Positions 1 through 5,012 are shown, counted from the stretch's first letter. The stretch is DNA of 7,204 nucleotides from Candidatus Nealsonbacteria bacterium RIFCSPHIGHO2_02_FULL_43_13 (GCA_001819295.1 MHMD01000016.1:7616-14819), one strand, 5' to 3'. Notes: generated from the sequence alone by a model not told the origin. Program-made: numbers and translations.

Positions 1-1
1 T

Positions 2-562
2 CTATCTTATCTGGTTTTTGTCATAACGAACGATCTGGAATTCGTCGCTGCGGCCGGATGGATGGCCATGATAAATCTCATTAATCTTTTGCCAATAATG
101 CCGTTAGATGGCGGCAGGGTCTTAAGATCAATCAGTTTTTCTTTCGGCTCTTGGCGCGGGTTGATATTAATTGGGATCGGGATGATTGCGGGGGCTGCTA
201 TTCTAATGAAGATGGGTTTTTGGCTCTTCGTCATATTGATACCCTTCGGGATTATCGAAGTAGTTTTTGACTTCAAAAAAGAGCGGAAAAATCCAGAAAA
301 ACTGGTGAAGGCTCAAAGTACTTTAGAAAACTTTCGCGAATATATTCGGAACGGAAGTGATGGTACAGCGTCGTACTTTCAATCGAGGGTGGAAGAATTG
401 GAGGAGGGGATTAAAAGGCTTTCGGCGCGGCCGAATATGTCAGCGGCTCAGCTAAAAAGAGGAATTGTCTGGGCCTTGGTGTTGGCGGTAAGTTTATTCT
501 TAGTTATCCATTATGCTTCAGTAATTACCGGAGACGAATCGTTCATTGACATTCTAAGATAA
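2..562 (+). CDS. M50 (site-2 type) intramembrane metalloprotease, 3' part only
   Basis: The frame is open from the window edge to a TAA, so the 5' end is outside; 186 residues are visible. The key motif is NLLPIMPLDGG (Asp codon at 107-109), the third-metal-ligand motif of site-2 proteases in the form NxxPxxPLDGG. The HExxH motif must lie upstream and cannot be checked. After the motif come two hydrophobic stretches (about 152-205 and 220-265), then a charged, helix-prone segment of about 65 residues (about 270-455). A final membrane helix (about 463-525) and a short tail follow. The family cleaves substrates within the membrane, often to release regulators; the substrate here is unknown. The long charged segment between the protease core and a last membrane helix is an elaboration on minimal members. 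It converges on pth with a shared terminator between them. Family assignment is confident; the role is not. Confidence 0.85.
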   Translation, partial: LSYLVFVITNDLEFVAAAGWMAMINLINLLPIMPLDGGRVLRSISFSFGSWRGLILIGIGMIAGAAILMKMGFWLFVILIPFGIIEVVFDFKKERKNPEKLVKAQSTLENFREYIRNGSDGTASYFQSRVEELEEGIKRLSARPNMSAAQLKRGIVWALVLAVSLFLVIHYASVITGDESFIDILR

Positions 563-574
563 ACGAGAGAAGAA

Positions 575-596
575 TAAAAAAGCCGTAAAAAAGCCG
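575..596 (+). repeat. 11-nt perfect tandem repeat (2 copies)
   Basis: taaaaaagccg occurs twice back to back (575-585 and 586-596). The second copy supplies the left arm base of the terminator hairpin. On the minus strand it yields two successive GGC-T6 runs, that is, two U-tracts for transcripts arriving from pth. Confidence 0.8.
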
Positions 597-615
597 AGGC
601 TTAGCCCCGGCTTTT
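589..615. terminator. Bidirectional intrinsic terminator between the M50 gene and pth
   Basis: The arms 589-600 and 604-615 pair over 12 positions with one A-C mismatch (597/607) around a TTA loop. The core is GC-rich and the outer four pairs are A-T. On the plus strand the stem ends in TTTT followed by CATTTT. On the minus strand it is followed by six T, then ACGGC, then six more T. The position between two convergent genes, in a 60-bp gap, fits termination of both. Confidence 0.85.
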
Positions 616-621
616 CATTTT

Positions 622-652
622 GTCAGCTTGTTGACGTCAGCTTGTTGACGTC
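622..652. repeat. 14-nt tandem duplication spanning the pth stop codon
   Basis: gtcagcttgttgac occurs at 622-635 and 636-649, followed by a partial third copy (gtc, 650-652). It covers the last codons and stop of pth. Since 14 is not a multiple of three, the second copy is read in a different frame and changes the C-terminus to ...VNKLTSTS. With a single copy the frame would read ...VNKLTK and stop a few bases later. Confidence 0.85.
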
Positions 653-1111
653 TGACTTCAACAAGTCAATAATTTTGGGGATAATTTCTTGAATAATTTT
701 TTCCTCTGTCTTGGTGAAATTTTGTAAAACAAATTTTTCCACAGCCTCCGGTTTGCCTTCGGCGGGGCAGATGCCGATTCTGACGCGGTTGAAGTCTCGA
801 GTCCCAAGTTTTTTAATGATCGAGTCTACGCCTTTATGGCCGGCCGAACCCCGATTCTTGGAGATTTTGAGTTCGCCCAGAAGCAGATCGATATCATCGT
901 GGATAACCCATAAATCGGCAGGTTTTATTTTATAAAAATTAACCGCCTTACTTACCGCTTCCCCGGAGTTATTCATGAAAGTTTGGGGCTTTAGTAACAC
1001 GATATCGTTCGGTTTTTCTTTTGCCAACTCATCAATAACTCGGAAGCCAACATTGTGCCGGGTTTTTTCGTATTCTTTGCCCGGATTGCCGAGCCCCGTG
1101 ATTAAAATCAT
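623..1111 (-). CDS. pth: Peptidyl-tRNA hydrolase, compact form
   Basis: Pth releases tRNA from prematurely dropped peptidyl-tRNA in the cytoplasm. The ATG at 1111 is chosen because the protein then begins MILITGLGNPG, the normal family start. The frame extends to a TTG at 1147, but those 12 codons run through the palindromic repeat and look non-coding. Landmarks in 162 residues are N9 (GLGNPG), H19 of TRHNVG (catalytic His), N47 in TFMN, and D72 in VIHDDIDL (the partner Asp). RGSAGHKG at 88-94 matches the usual GGHNG region, so the tRNA-binding Asn (E. coli N114) is Lys93 here. Relative to E. coli Pth (about 194 residues), some 20 residues are missing between H19 and N47, and the C-terminus is short. 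Catalytic residues are retained, so it is probably active. It is divergent from lepB and convergent with the M50 gene. Confidence 0.93.
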   Translation of the reverse strand: MILITGLGNPGKEYEKTRHNVGFRVIDELAKEKPNDIVLLKPQTFMNNSGEAVSKAVNFYKIKPADLWVIHDDIDLLLGELKISKNRGSAGHKGVDSIIKKLGTRDFNRVRIGICPAEGKPEAVEKFVLQNFTKTEEKIIQEIIPKIIDLLKSDVNKLTSTS

Positions 1112-1119
1112 AATATTTT

Positions 1120-1170
1120 GAGGTCCGACCTCCCGAAATTTCCGCAATGTTAGGAGGTCGGACCTCCCGA
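1120..1170. repeat. Pair of palindromic repeats (GAGGTC-S-GACCTC) forming an inverted repeat
   Basis: Copy 1 is gaggtccgacctc (1120-1132) and copy 2 is gaggtcggacctc (1154-1166). Each is a near-perfect palindrome with one central base. As direct repeats, both continue with ccga, giving 17-nt units with one mismatch (1120-1136, 1154-1170). As an inverted repeat, 1120-1133 is the exact reverse complement of 1153-1166, which could pair as a 14-bp stem with a 19-nt loop. The loop holds a further small palindrome (gaaatttc, 1135-1142). The element lies between the pth start and its predicted promoter, so it would be in the pth mRNA leader. It lacks a T-run, so a simple terminator is unlikely. Confidence 0.85.
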
Positions 1171-1177
1171 TATGGTG

Positions 1178-1205
1178 TTGATTTATTATATCATCCTGCT
1201 ATAAT
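1178..1205 (+). promoter_or_regulatory. Predicted promoter of lepB operon
   Basis: The -35 element is TTGATT (1178-1183). A 16-bp spacer leads to TATAAT (1200-1205), preceded by TGC, so the -10 is also of the extended type. The start site would fall near 1212, only about 6 nt before the lepB ATG, leaving no room for a ribosome binding site. The spacer contains the minus-strand -10 of pth, so the two promoters physically overlap. Confidence 0.65.
1185..1190 (-). promoter_or_regulatory. Predicted extended -10 promoter for pth
   Basis: On the minus strand TGATATAAT (1193 down to 1185) matches the extended -10 consensus TGnTATAAT exactly. There is no good -35 hexamer at 17 bp (CTTTCT at that position). 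Transcription would begin near 1178, giving a leader of about 67 nt that contains both palindromic repeats. Confidence 0.5.
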
Positions 1206-1217
1206 TGAGAAAGTATT

Positions 1218-1763
1218 ATGAGAAAGATTTTGCTTTATATTTGGGAAATTGCAAAGATCGTCATTGTCGCTTTATTGATCGTGGTGCCGATCCGCTATTT
1301 TATCTTCCAGCCGTTTTTTGTCAGGGGCCAATCAATGGAGCCTAATTTTTATAATGGCGACTATTTAATCATCGATGAATTAACTTTCCAGTTCAGGGCG
1401 CCCGAAAGAGGCGAGGTCATAGTTTTCAAGTATCCTAATGATACCACTCAGCGCTATATCAAAAGGATCGTCGGGTTGCCCGGAGAAACCGTTGCAGTCA
1501 GTTCCGGAAAAGTTTATCTCTATCAAGGCGGTTCGCCCGTAGCTTTAGATGAATCAACCTATCTTCCTCAAACCACCCAAACGCAAGGTAGCATCAAGAT
1601 AACTTTGGGCAAAGACGAATATTTTGTTTTGGGAGATAATCGTTCGCTTTCGGCCGATTCTCGGGCTTGGGGCACTTTGCCCGAAAAGGATCTGATTGGT
1701 CGCGTATTCTTCAGAGCATGGCCATTTAACGTCTTAGCCAAGGTTGAAGCGCCCGCATATTAA
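1218..1763 (+). CDS. lepB: Signal peptidase I (S26A)
   Basis: This membrane-bound serine/lysine protease removes signal peptides from exported proteins on the outer face of the membrane. The 181-residue protein has one N-terminal membrane helix (about residues 8-29). RGQSMEP follows with nucleophile Ser39. The general base Lys82 lies in QRYIKRIVGLPGE, and the conserved box GDNR is at 139-142 followed by SADSR at 145-149. One membrane anchor and a short length fit the Gram-positive-like form rather than the longer two-helix E. coli enzyme. The start is fixed by the predicted promoter just upstream and by a normal distance from Met to the membrane helix. It heads a rightward group of lepB, hisS, HIT, rpsU and yqeY. 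hisS follows after 21 nt. Confidence 0.96.
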   Translation: MRKILLYIWEIAKIVIVALLIVVPIRYFIFQPFFVRGQSMEPNFYNGDYLIIDELTFQFRAPERGEVIVFKYPNDTTQRYIKRIVGLPGETVAVSSGKVYLYQGGSPVALDESTYLPQTTQTQGSIKITLGKDEYFVLGDNRSLSADSRAWGTLPEKDLIGRVFFRAWPFNVLAKVEAPAY

Positions 1764-1784
1764 ATTTTTTAAATCATCCATTTT

Positions 1785-3074
1785 ATGGCGACAAAAATAA
1801 GACTTCAGGCTCCCATCGGGATGCATGATATTTTGCCCGAGACTCAGCCTTTTTTTCGTAAAGTTTATGCGGTGGCTAATTCCATCGCTCAATTTTACGG
1901 TTTTAAAAAGATTGATACGCCTATCGTCGAAGATGCCGATCTTTTTTCAAAAGGCATCGGCTTGGGTACGGATATTATTGAAAAAGAGATGTACGCTTTT
2001 CGCAGCAAAGGAGGCGATTTTTTAGCCTTGCGCCCTGAGTTTACCGCAGGGATGGCGAGAGCTTATATCGAACACGGCATGGTTAATCTCCCCCAGCCCC
2101 AAAAACTTTATTCTTACGGGCCTTTATTCCGGATGGAGCGTCCGCAGGCCGGCCGTTTCCGCCAATTCCATCAGGTTGACCTTGAGGTTTTCGGCGAACA
2201 GGATTCAGTAATCGACGCCCAAATCATCCAGATTTTTTATAATATTTTAAAAGAATTAAAGTTTAAAAATTTAATTGTTGAAATTAACAGCATTGGCGAC
2301 AGAAACTGCCGCCCTTATTACAAAAAAATGCTGGTTAATTATTTCCGTTCGCGGGAAAGCTCGCTTTGCTCAGATTGCCGGCGGAGATTGCGCTACAATC
2401 CCTTAAGAATCCTTGATTGTAAAGAAGAAAAGTGCCAACCGATTAAGGCTCAAGCTCCCCAATTAGTCGATCATCTTTGCGAAGAGTGCAAAACTCATTT
2501 CAAAGAAGTGCTGGAATTTTTGGATGAAGTGGAAATGCCTTACCGGCTTAATCCTTACCTGGTGAGAGGATTGGATTATTATACCAAGACCGTTTTTGAA
2601 ATTTATGAGGATTCAGAAGAGGGCCAAAAGCTGGGGGCCTTGGTTGGCGGCGGAAGATTTGATAATTTGGTTAAAATGTTGGGCGGCAGGGATACGCCGG
2701 CCTGCGGCGGAGCAGCCGGAGTCGAAAGAATTGTTGCCACTCTCAAAGAAAGAATCAAGCAAGAAAATACCGCGCCCGTTTCGGTTCAGAAAGTTTTCTT
2801 GGCCCAATTAAGCGATCTGGCTAAAAGAAAGAGCTTAAGGCTTTTTGAAGAATTCAGAAAGGCCAAGATTCAAATAGCCGAATCTTTCGGCAAGGATTCT
2901 TTGAAAACTCAGTTGAGATTGGCCGATAAGATGGGCGCTGACTACGCCTTGATTCTGGGGCAAAAAGAAGCCCTGGAGGAAGCGATTATTATCAGGGATA
3001 TGAAAACAGGCAGGCAGGAAACGGTGAAACTCGACAAGATTGTGAAGGAAATGGGAAAGTATTTAAAAAAGTGA
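1785..3074 (+). CDS. hisS: Histidyl-tRNA synthetase
   Basis: This class II synthetase charges tRNA-His in the cytoplasm. The 429 residues match usual bacterial length. Early residues carry APIGMHDILPE (9-19). Motif 2 is YGPLFRMERP (111-120), running into FRQFHQVDLEVFG (125-137). The histidine-binding block LVRGLDYYTKTVFE is at 259-272, and the motif 3 region GGGRFDNLV ... GVER at 288-315. The C-terminal anticodon-binding domain occupies about 335-429. The insertion domain has six cysteines arranged CSDC (195-198), CKEEKC (212-217) and CEEC (232-235), a pattern suggesting metal binding. Motif 3 reads ACGGAAGVER where many bacterial enzymes have AVGFAMGLER. No Shine-Dalgarno is visible before the ATG. 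The TGA stop is closely followed by the HIT gene. Confidence 0.97.
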   Translation: MATKIRLQAPIGMHDILPETQPFFRKVYAVANSIAQFYGFKKIDTPIVEDADLFSKGIGLGTDIIEKEMYAFRSKGGDFLALRPEFTAGMARAYIEHGMVNLPQPQKLYSYGPLFRMERPQAGRFRQFHQVDLEVFGEQDSVIDAQIIQIFYNILKELKFKNLIVEINSIGDRNCRPYYKKMLVNYFRSRESSLCSDCRRRLRYNPLRILDCKEEKCQPIKAQAPQLVDHLCEECKTHFKEVLEFLDEVEMPYRLNPYLVRGLDYYTKTVFEIYEDSEEGQKLGALVGGGRFDNLVKMLGGRDTPACGGAAGVERIVATLKERIKQENTAPVSVQKVFLAQLSDLAKRKSLRLFEEFRKAKIQIAESFGKDSLKTQLRLADKMGADYALILGQKEALEEAIIIRDMKTGRQETVKLDKIVKEMGKYLKK

Positions 3075-3079
3075 AAATT

Positions 3080-3406
3080 ATGAACGATTGCCTGTTTTGT
3101 AAAATCGTGGCTAAAGAATTGCCCAGCGCCATTATTTACGAGAATGACAATTTTTTAGTCATTAAAGATATTAAGCCTCTGGCTCCAATTCATTTATTAA
3201 TTATTACTAAAAAACATATTTCATCAGTTGACCATTTGGCCATAAATGATAAAGAGTTAATAGGCGAGATGATTTTAACAGCCCAACAGGTAGCCCGAGA
3301 CCAGGGATTGAGGGAAAGGGGCTATAAACTTAGTTTCAATGTGGGCAGGGGCTCAGGCCAACTCATTCCGCATCTCCATCTACATTTATTAGGAGGCTGG
3401 AAGTAA
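3080..3406 (+). CDS. HIT family nucleotide hydrolase/transferase (HinT-like)
   Basis: Histidine-triad proteins hydrolyse nucleoside phosphoramidates and related nucleotides; HinT-type members are small cytoplasmic homodimers. The 108-residue protein opens with MNDCLFCKIV, where Cys4 and Cys7 match the zinc pair seen in many bacterial HIT proteins. It ends with the HIT signature HLHLHLL (98-104), whose middle His100 is the expected nucleophile. FNVG (87-90) and Gln94 sit before the triad as usual. The frame is also open from a GTG at 3071 that overlaps the hisS stop by 4 nt. The ATG at 3080 is preferred because it gives the typical MNDCxFC start. The physiological substrate cannot be read from the sequence. 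rpsU follows after 16 nt. Confidence 0.93.
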   Translation: MNDCLFCKIVAKELPSAIIYENDNFLVIKDIKPLAPIHLLIITKKHISSVDHLAINDKELIGEMILTAQQVARDQGLRERGYKLSFNVGRGSGQLIPHLHLHLLGGWK

Positions 3407-3422
3407 AATAAATTAAAACATT

Positions 3423-3677
3423 ATGCATTTAGAAGTTCTAAAACAAGAAAGGGAAACATCGCAAAGCTTAGTGCGCAGGTTCGGCCGGAGAGTCCAGCAG
3501 AGCGGTCTTTTGGTGAGGGCGAGAAAATTGAGATTCAGGAAGAAGCAGAAGAGTCAAGGGGCTCAAAAGAGAGCGGCTTTGCGTCGTGAAGAGGTGAGCA
3601 AAGAATACGAAAAGTTGAAAAAATTAGGTAAATTAGAGTATGGCTCTAAAACAGCAAATCCAAGGCGATTTAACTGA
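3423..3677 (+). CDS. rpsU: Small ribosomal subunit protein bS21
   Basis: S21 binds the 30S platform near the 3' end of 16S rRNA and takes part in initiation. The 84-residue protein is strongly basic. Its N-terminal half fits the family: a short strand (HLEVLKQE), then SLVRRFGRRVQQSGLL (15-30) matching the LRRFKRxxEKxGxL core. RKLRFRKKQK and a lysine/arginine-rich helix follow. It is longer than the roughly 60-70 residues common in bacteria because of a C-terminal extension (about residues 66-84). That extension is encoded in the region overlapping yqeY by 38 nt, in another frame. An in-frame stop at 3414-3416 rules out an earlier start. No ribosome binding site stands at normal distance; an AGGAGG at 3391-3396 is 26 nt away, inside the HIT gene. 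Confidence 0.9.
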   Translation: MHLEVLKQERETSQSLVRRFGRRVQQSGLLVRARKLRFRKKQKSQGAQKRAALRREEVSKEYEKLKKLGKLEYGSKTANPRRFN

Positions 3678-4119
3678 GTCGGTTATGGACAAAGAGGAAT
3701 TAAGGTCCTCGGTTTTGCGCTTGCTTTTAGCGGCCATCTTGAATAAAGAGAAAGAAAAGAGATATAAATTAAAAGAAGATAAAGACGTGCCATTAATTGA
3801 CGAAGAAATAATTGATGTTATTTTGTCGGAAATTAAAAAAAGGAGAGAAGCCATAGAATTATATGAAAAAGGCGGAAGACATGAATTGGCTGATAAAGAA
3901 AAGAAGGAGGCGGTTATGCTGCAAAAATATTTACCCGAGCAAATGCCCGAAGAAGAGCTTGGGAAGATAGTTAAAGAGGCGATTAAAAAGGTGGGTGCAA
4001 AGGAGCAGAAAGACATGGGTAAGGTGATGCAAGAGCTGATGCCTAAGACGAAAGGCAAAGCCGACGCCTCTTTAATTTCCAAAATCGTTAAAGAACTCTT
4101 AACTCCTAAAAATGACTAA
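3640..4119 (+). CDS. yqeY: GatB/YqeY-family protein
   Basis: YqeY proteins resemble the C-terminal tail domain of GatB, the tRNA-dependent amidotransferase subunit. They are often found next to rpsU, and their own role is not settled. The 159-residue protein has the family pattern in order: an N-terminal helix (LKQQIQGDL), SVLRLLLAAILN (23-34), and a KKRREAIELYEKGGR-type block (66-80). AVMLQKYLPEQM follows (90-101), then DMGKVMQELMPKTKGKAD (124-141), the most diagnostic stretch. The start at 3640 lies inside rpsU but gives a normal family N-terminus, so the 38-nt overlap is probably real and suggests translational coupling. It ends the lepB-to-yqeY group, with a weak hairpin just after the stop. 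Confidence 0.93.
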   Translation: MALKQQIQGDLTESVMDKEELRSSVLRLLLAAILNKEKEKRYKLKEDKDVPLIDEEIIDVILSEIKKRREAIELYEKGGRHELADKEKKEAVMLQKYLPEQMPEEELGKIVKEAIKKVGAKEQKDMGKVMQELMPKTKGKADASLISKIVKELLTPKND

Positions 4120-4154
4120 AACTAATGTATGGATTTAGTTTTTCTCCTAAAAAT
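4103..4154 (+). repeat. 11-nt direct repeat flanking the hairpin after yqeY
   Basis: ctcctaaaaat occurs at 4103-4113 (last codons of yqeY) and again at 4144-4154, just upstream of the hicB promoter. The 30 nt between the copies consist almost entirely of the AT-rich hairpin. A perfect direct repeat bracketing a small inverted repeat resembles a target duplication around a tiny palindromic insert, or a local slippage duplication. Confidence 0.7.
4118..4143 (+). terminator. Weak AT-rich terminator-like hairpin after yqeY
   Basis: aaaactaa (4118-4125) pairs with ttagtttt (4135-4142) as an 8-bp stem with a 9-nt loop; the right arm runs into TTTTT. The stem has only one G-C pair, so it is a poor terminator and some read-through from the lepB group into hicBA and ftsAZ is likely. 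Confidence 0.4.
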
Positions 4155-4182
4155 TCATTTGACAAGGGGGTTAAAATTCATT
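4150..4182 (+). promoter_or_regulatory. 10-nt direct repeats in the hicB promoter, possible operator
   Basis: aaaattcatt occurs at 4150-4159 and 4173-4182, 23 nt apart (about two helical turns). Each copy ends on the first base of a promoter hexamer: the first abuts TTGACA, the second abuts TACATT. A repressor bound here would cover both elements. Toxin-antitoxin operons are commonly autoregulated, so these are candidate binding sites. This is inferred from position only. Confidence 0.4.
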
Positions 4183-4187
4183 ACATT
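4159..4187 (+). promoter_or_regulatory. Predicted promoter of hicB-hicA-ybeY-ftsA-ftsZ
   Basis: A consensus -35 TTGACA (4159-4164) is followed by a 17-bp spacer and TACATT (4182-4187, four of six matches to TATAAT). The expected start, 7 nt after the -10, is 4194, the A of the hicB ATG, which predicts a leaderless mRNA. No gap follows before ftsZ, so this may be a main promoter for the division genes. Confidence 0.65.
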
Positions 4188-4193
4188 TAAAGT

Positions 4194-4439
4194 ATGAAAA
4201 AAATATTCCGCTACAATATTATTTTCCGACCCGAGCCAGAGGGCGGTTTTACCGTTATTGTTCCGAGTTTGCCTGGTTGTGTTACCTACGGAAAGAATCT
4301 CAGGGAAGCTAAGAGAATGGCCATTGATGCTATCGGTGGGCATATCGCCAGTTTAAGAAAGCATAAAGAAGTTATTCCTACCGATGAAGAAAATTTCTTT
4401 GCCTCTGTAGAAATCAAAAGAATACCTGTTTATGCCTAA
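4194..4439 (+). CDS. hicB: HicB family antitoxin, short form
   Basis: HicB neutralises the HicA mRNA-cleaving toxin by direct binding. The 81-residue protein has the typical HicB partial RNase H-like fold signature: a YNIIFRPEPEGGFTVIVPSLPGCVTYG block (7-33), then a helix with LREAKRMAIDAIGGHIASL (36-54). VIPTDEENFFASVEI comes near the end. No C-terminal helix-turn-helix or ribbon-helix-helix domain is present, although many longer HicB proteins use one for autorepression. The order is antitoxin first, the reverse of E. coli hicAB. The ATG coincides with the predicted transcription start. Its last 8 nt overlap hicA (atgcctaa), so toxin translation is probably coupled to that of the antitoxin. 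Confidence 0.92.
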   Translation: MKKIFRYNIIFRPEPEGGFTVIVPSLPGCVTYGKNLREAKRMAIDAIGGHIASLRKHKEVIPTDEENFFASVEIKRIPVYA

Positions 4440-4656
4440 AATTCCCGTCATCACCCCCAGAAGACTAATGAAAATATTAAGAAGTTTGGGCTTCCAGAAA
4501 GATCATATTACTGGGAGCCATTTTGTTTTCTATCACCCGCAAACCAAGAAAAGAGCGGTAGTTCCGCGCCATCTAAAAGACTTACCAAAAGGAACGTTAA
4601 TGAGTATTTTAAGAGAAGTAGGCATAAGTAAGGAAGAATTTGGAAGTTTGTTATGA
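4432..4656 (+). CDS. hicA: HicA family mRNA interferase toxin
   Basis: HicA folds like a double-stranded RNA-binding domain and blocks translation by cleaving mRNA. The 74-residue protein has the normal length and motif order: ITPRRLMKILRSLGF (7-21), then GSHFVFYHP (28-36) with the expected catalytic His30. RAVVPRHLKDLPKGTLMSILREVGIS follows (42-67). All expected elements are intact, so the toxin is probably functional. It overlaps hicB by 8 nt and ends in an ATGA overlap with ybeY, which ties ybeY translation to the toxin. No ribosome binding site is visible before its ATG. Codon and base use do not stand out from the neighbours by eye, so recent transfer is not evident. Confidence 0.93.
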   Translation: MPKIPVITPRRLMKILRSLGFQKDHITGSHFVFYHPQTKKRAVVPRHLKDLPKGTLMSILREVGISKEEFGSLL

Positions 4657-5012
4657 TTGAGGTTAATAATTTGACGGCCGACAAGATAGATGAGAAGTTT
4701 TTGAAGGGGCTTGCCAGAAAGGTTTTAGAAGGAGAGAATAAGAAAGTAGAACTATCGATTGCTTTGGTGGGTCAAGACAGAATTAGAGAGTTGAATCGAA
4801 AATATAGGAAGAAGGATAAAGCAACCGATGTCCTGTCTTTTCAATATGGCGATTCTGGGGAAATCGTTCTTTGTCCTGAAATCATCGAAATCAACGCCCA
4901 TCAATACCGATTTTCCTTCAAAAAAGAATTAACGAGAGTTTTAATCCACGGCATCCTGCATATTTTGGGATATAATCATCAAGAGATGAAAAAGAAACAA
5001 AATAATGGCTAA
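4653..5012 (+). CDS. ybeY: Endoribonuclease YbeY (rRNA maturation factor)
   Basis: YbeY is a zinc-dependent endoribonuclease linked to 16S rRNA 3'-end maturation and ribosome quality control. The diagnostic zinc motif HGILHILGYNH (99-109) gives His99, His103 and His109. It is preceded by the conserved block RELNRKYRKKDKATDVLSF (45-63) and the strand GEIVLCPEII (69-78). At 119 residues it is shorter than the roughly 150 of E. coli. The C-terminus stops ten residues after the last zinc ligand (QEMKKKQNNG), where many homologues carry a longer final helix. The start overlaps the hicA stop (ATGA); a weak GGAAG (4639-4643) lies 9 nt upstream of the ATG. The end overlaps ftsA by 8 nt (atggctaa). 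Confidence 0.94.
   Translation: MIEVNNLTADKIDEKFLKGLARKVLEGENKKVELSIALVGQDRIRELNRKYRKKDKATDVLSFQYGDSGEIVLCPEIIEINAHQYRFSFKKELTRVLIHGILHILGYNHQEMKKKQNNG

Noticed and set aside
1112..1147. Upstream extension of pth by 12 codons to a TTG start
   Set aside because: The extra codons run through the palindromic repeat and do not resemble Pth; the ATG at 1111 gives the standard family N-terminus.
1120..1170. Inverted repeat as an intrinsic terminator
   Set aside because: No T-run follows either arm on either strand, and it lies upstream of pth rather than at a gene end.
3071..3079. GTG start for the HIT gene overlapping the hisS stop
   Set aside because: Possible, but ATG at 3080 gives the typical MNDCxFC beginning and needs no rare start codon.
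3391..3396. AGGAGG as a ribosome binding site for rpsU
   Set aside because: It lies within the HIT coding region and 26 nt from the rpsU ATG, too far to act normally; an in-frame stop at 3414 excludes an earlier rpsU start.
3381..3409. TAAAAT (3404-3409) as a -10 for an rpsU promoter
   Set aside because: No reasonable -35 at 16-18 bp (TACATT), and such AT-rich hexamers are common in this window.
3633..4082. Minus-strand open frame opposite yqeY
   Set aside because: Low-complexity, Ser/Phe-rich translation that is the antisense of a Lys/Glu-rich gene; not a plausible protein.
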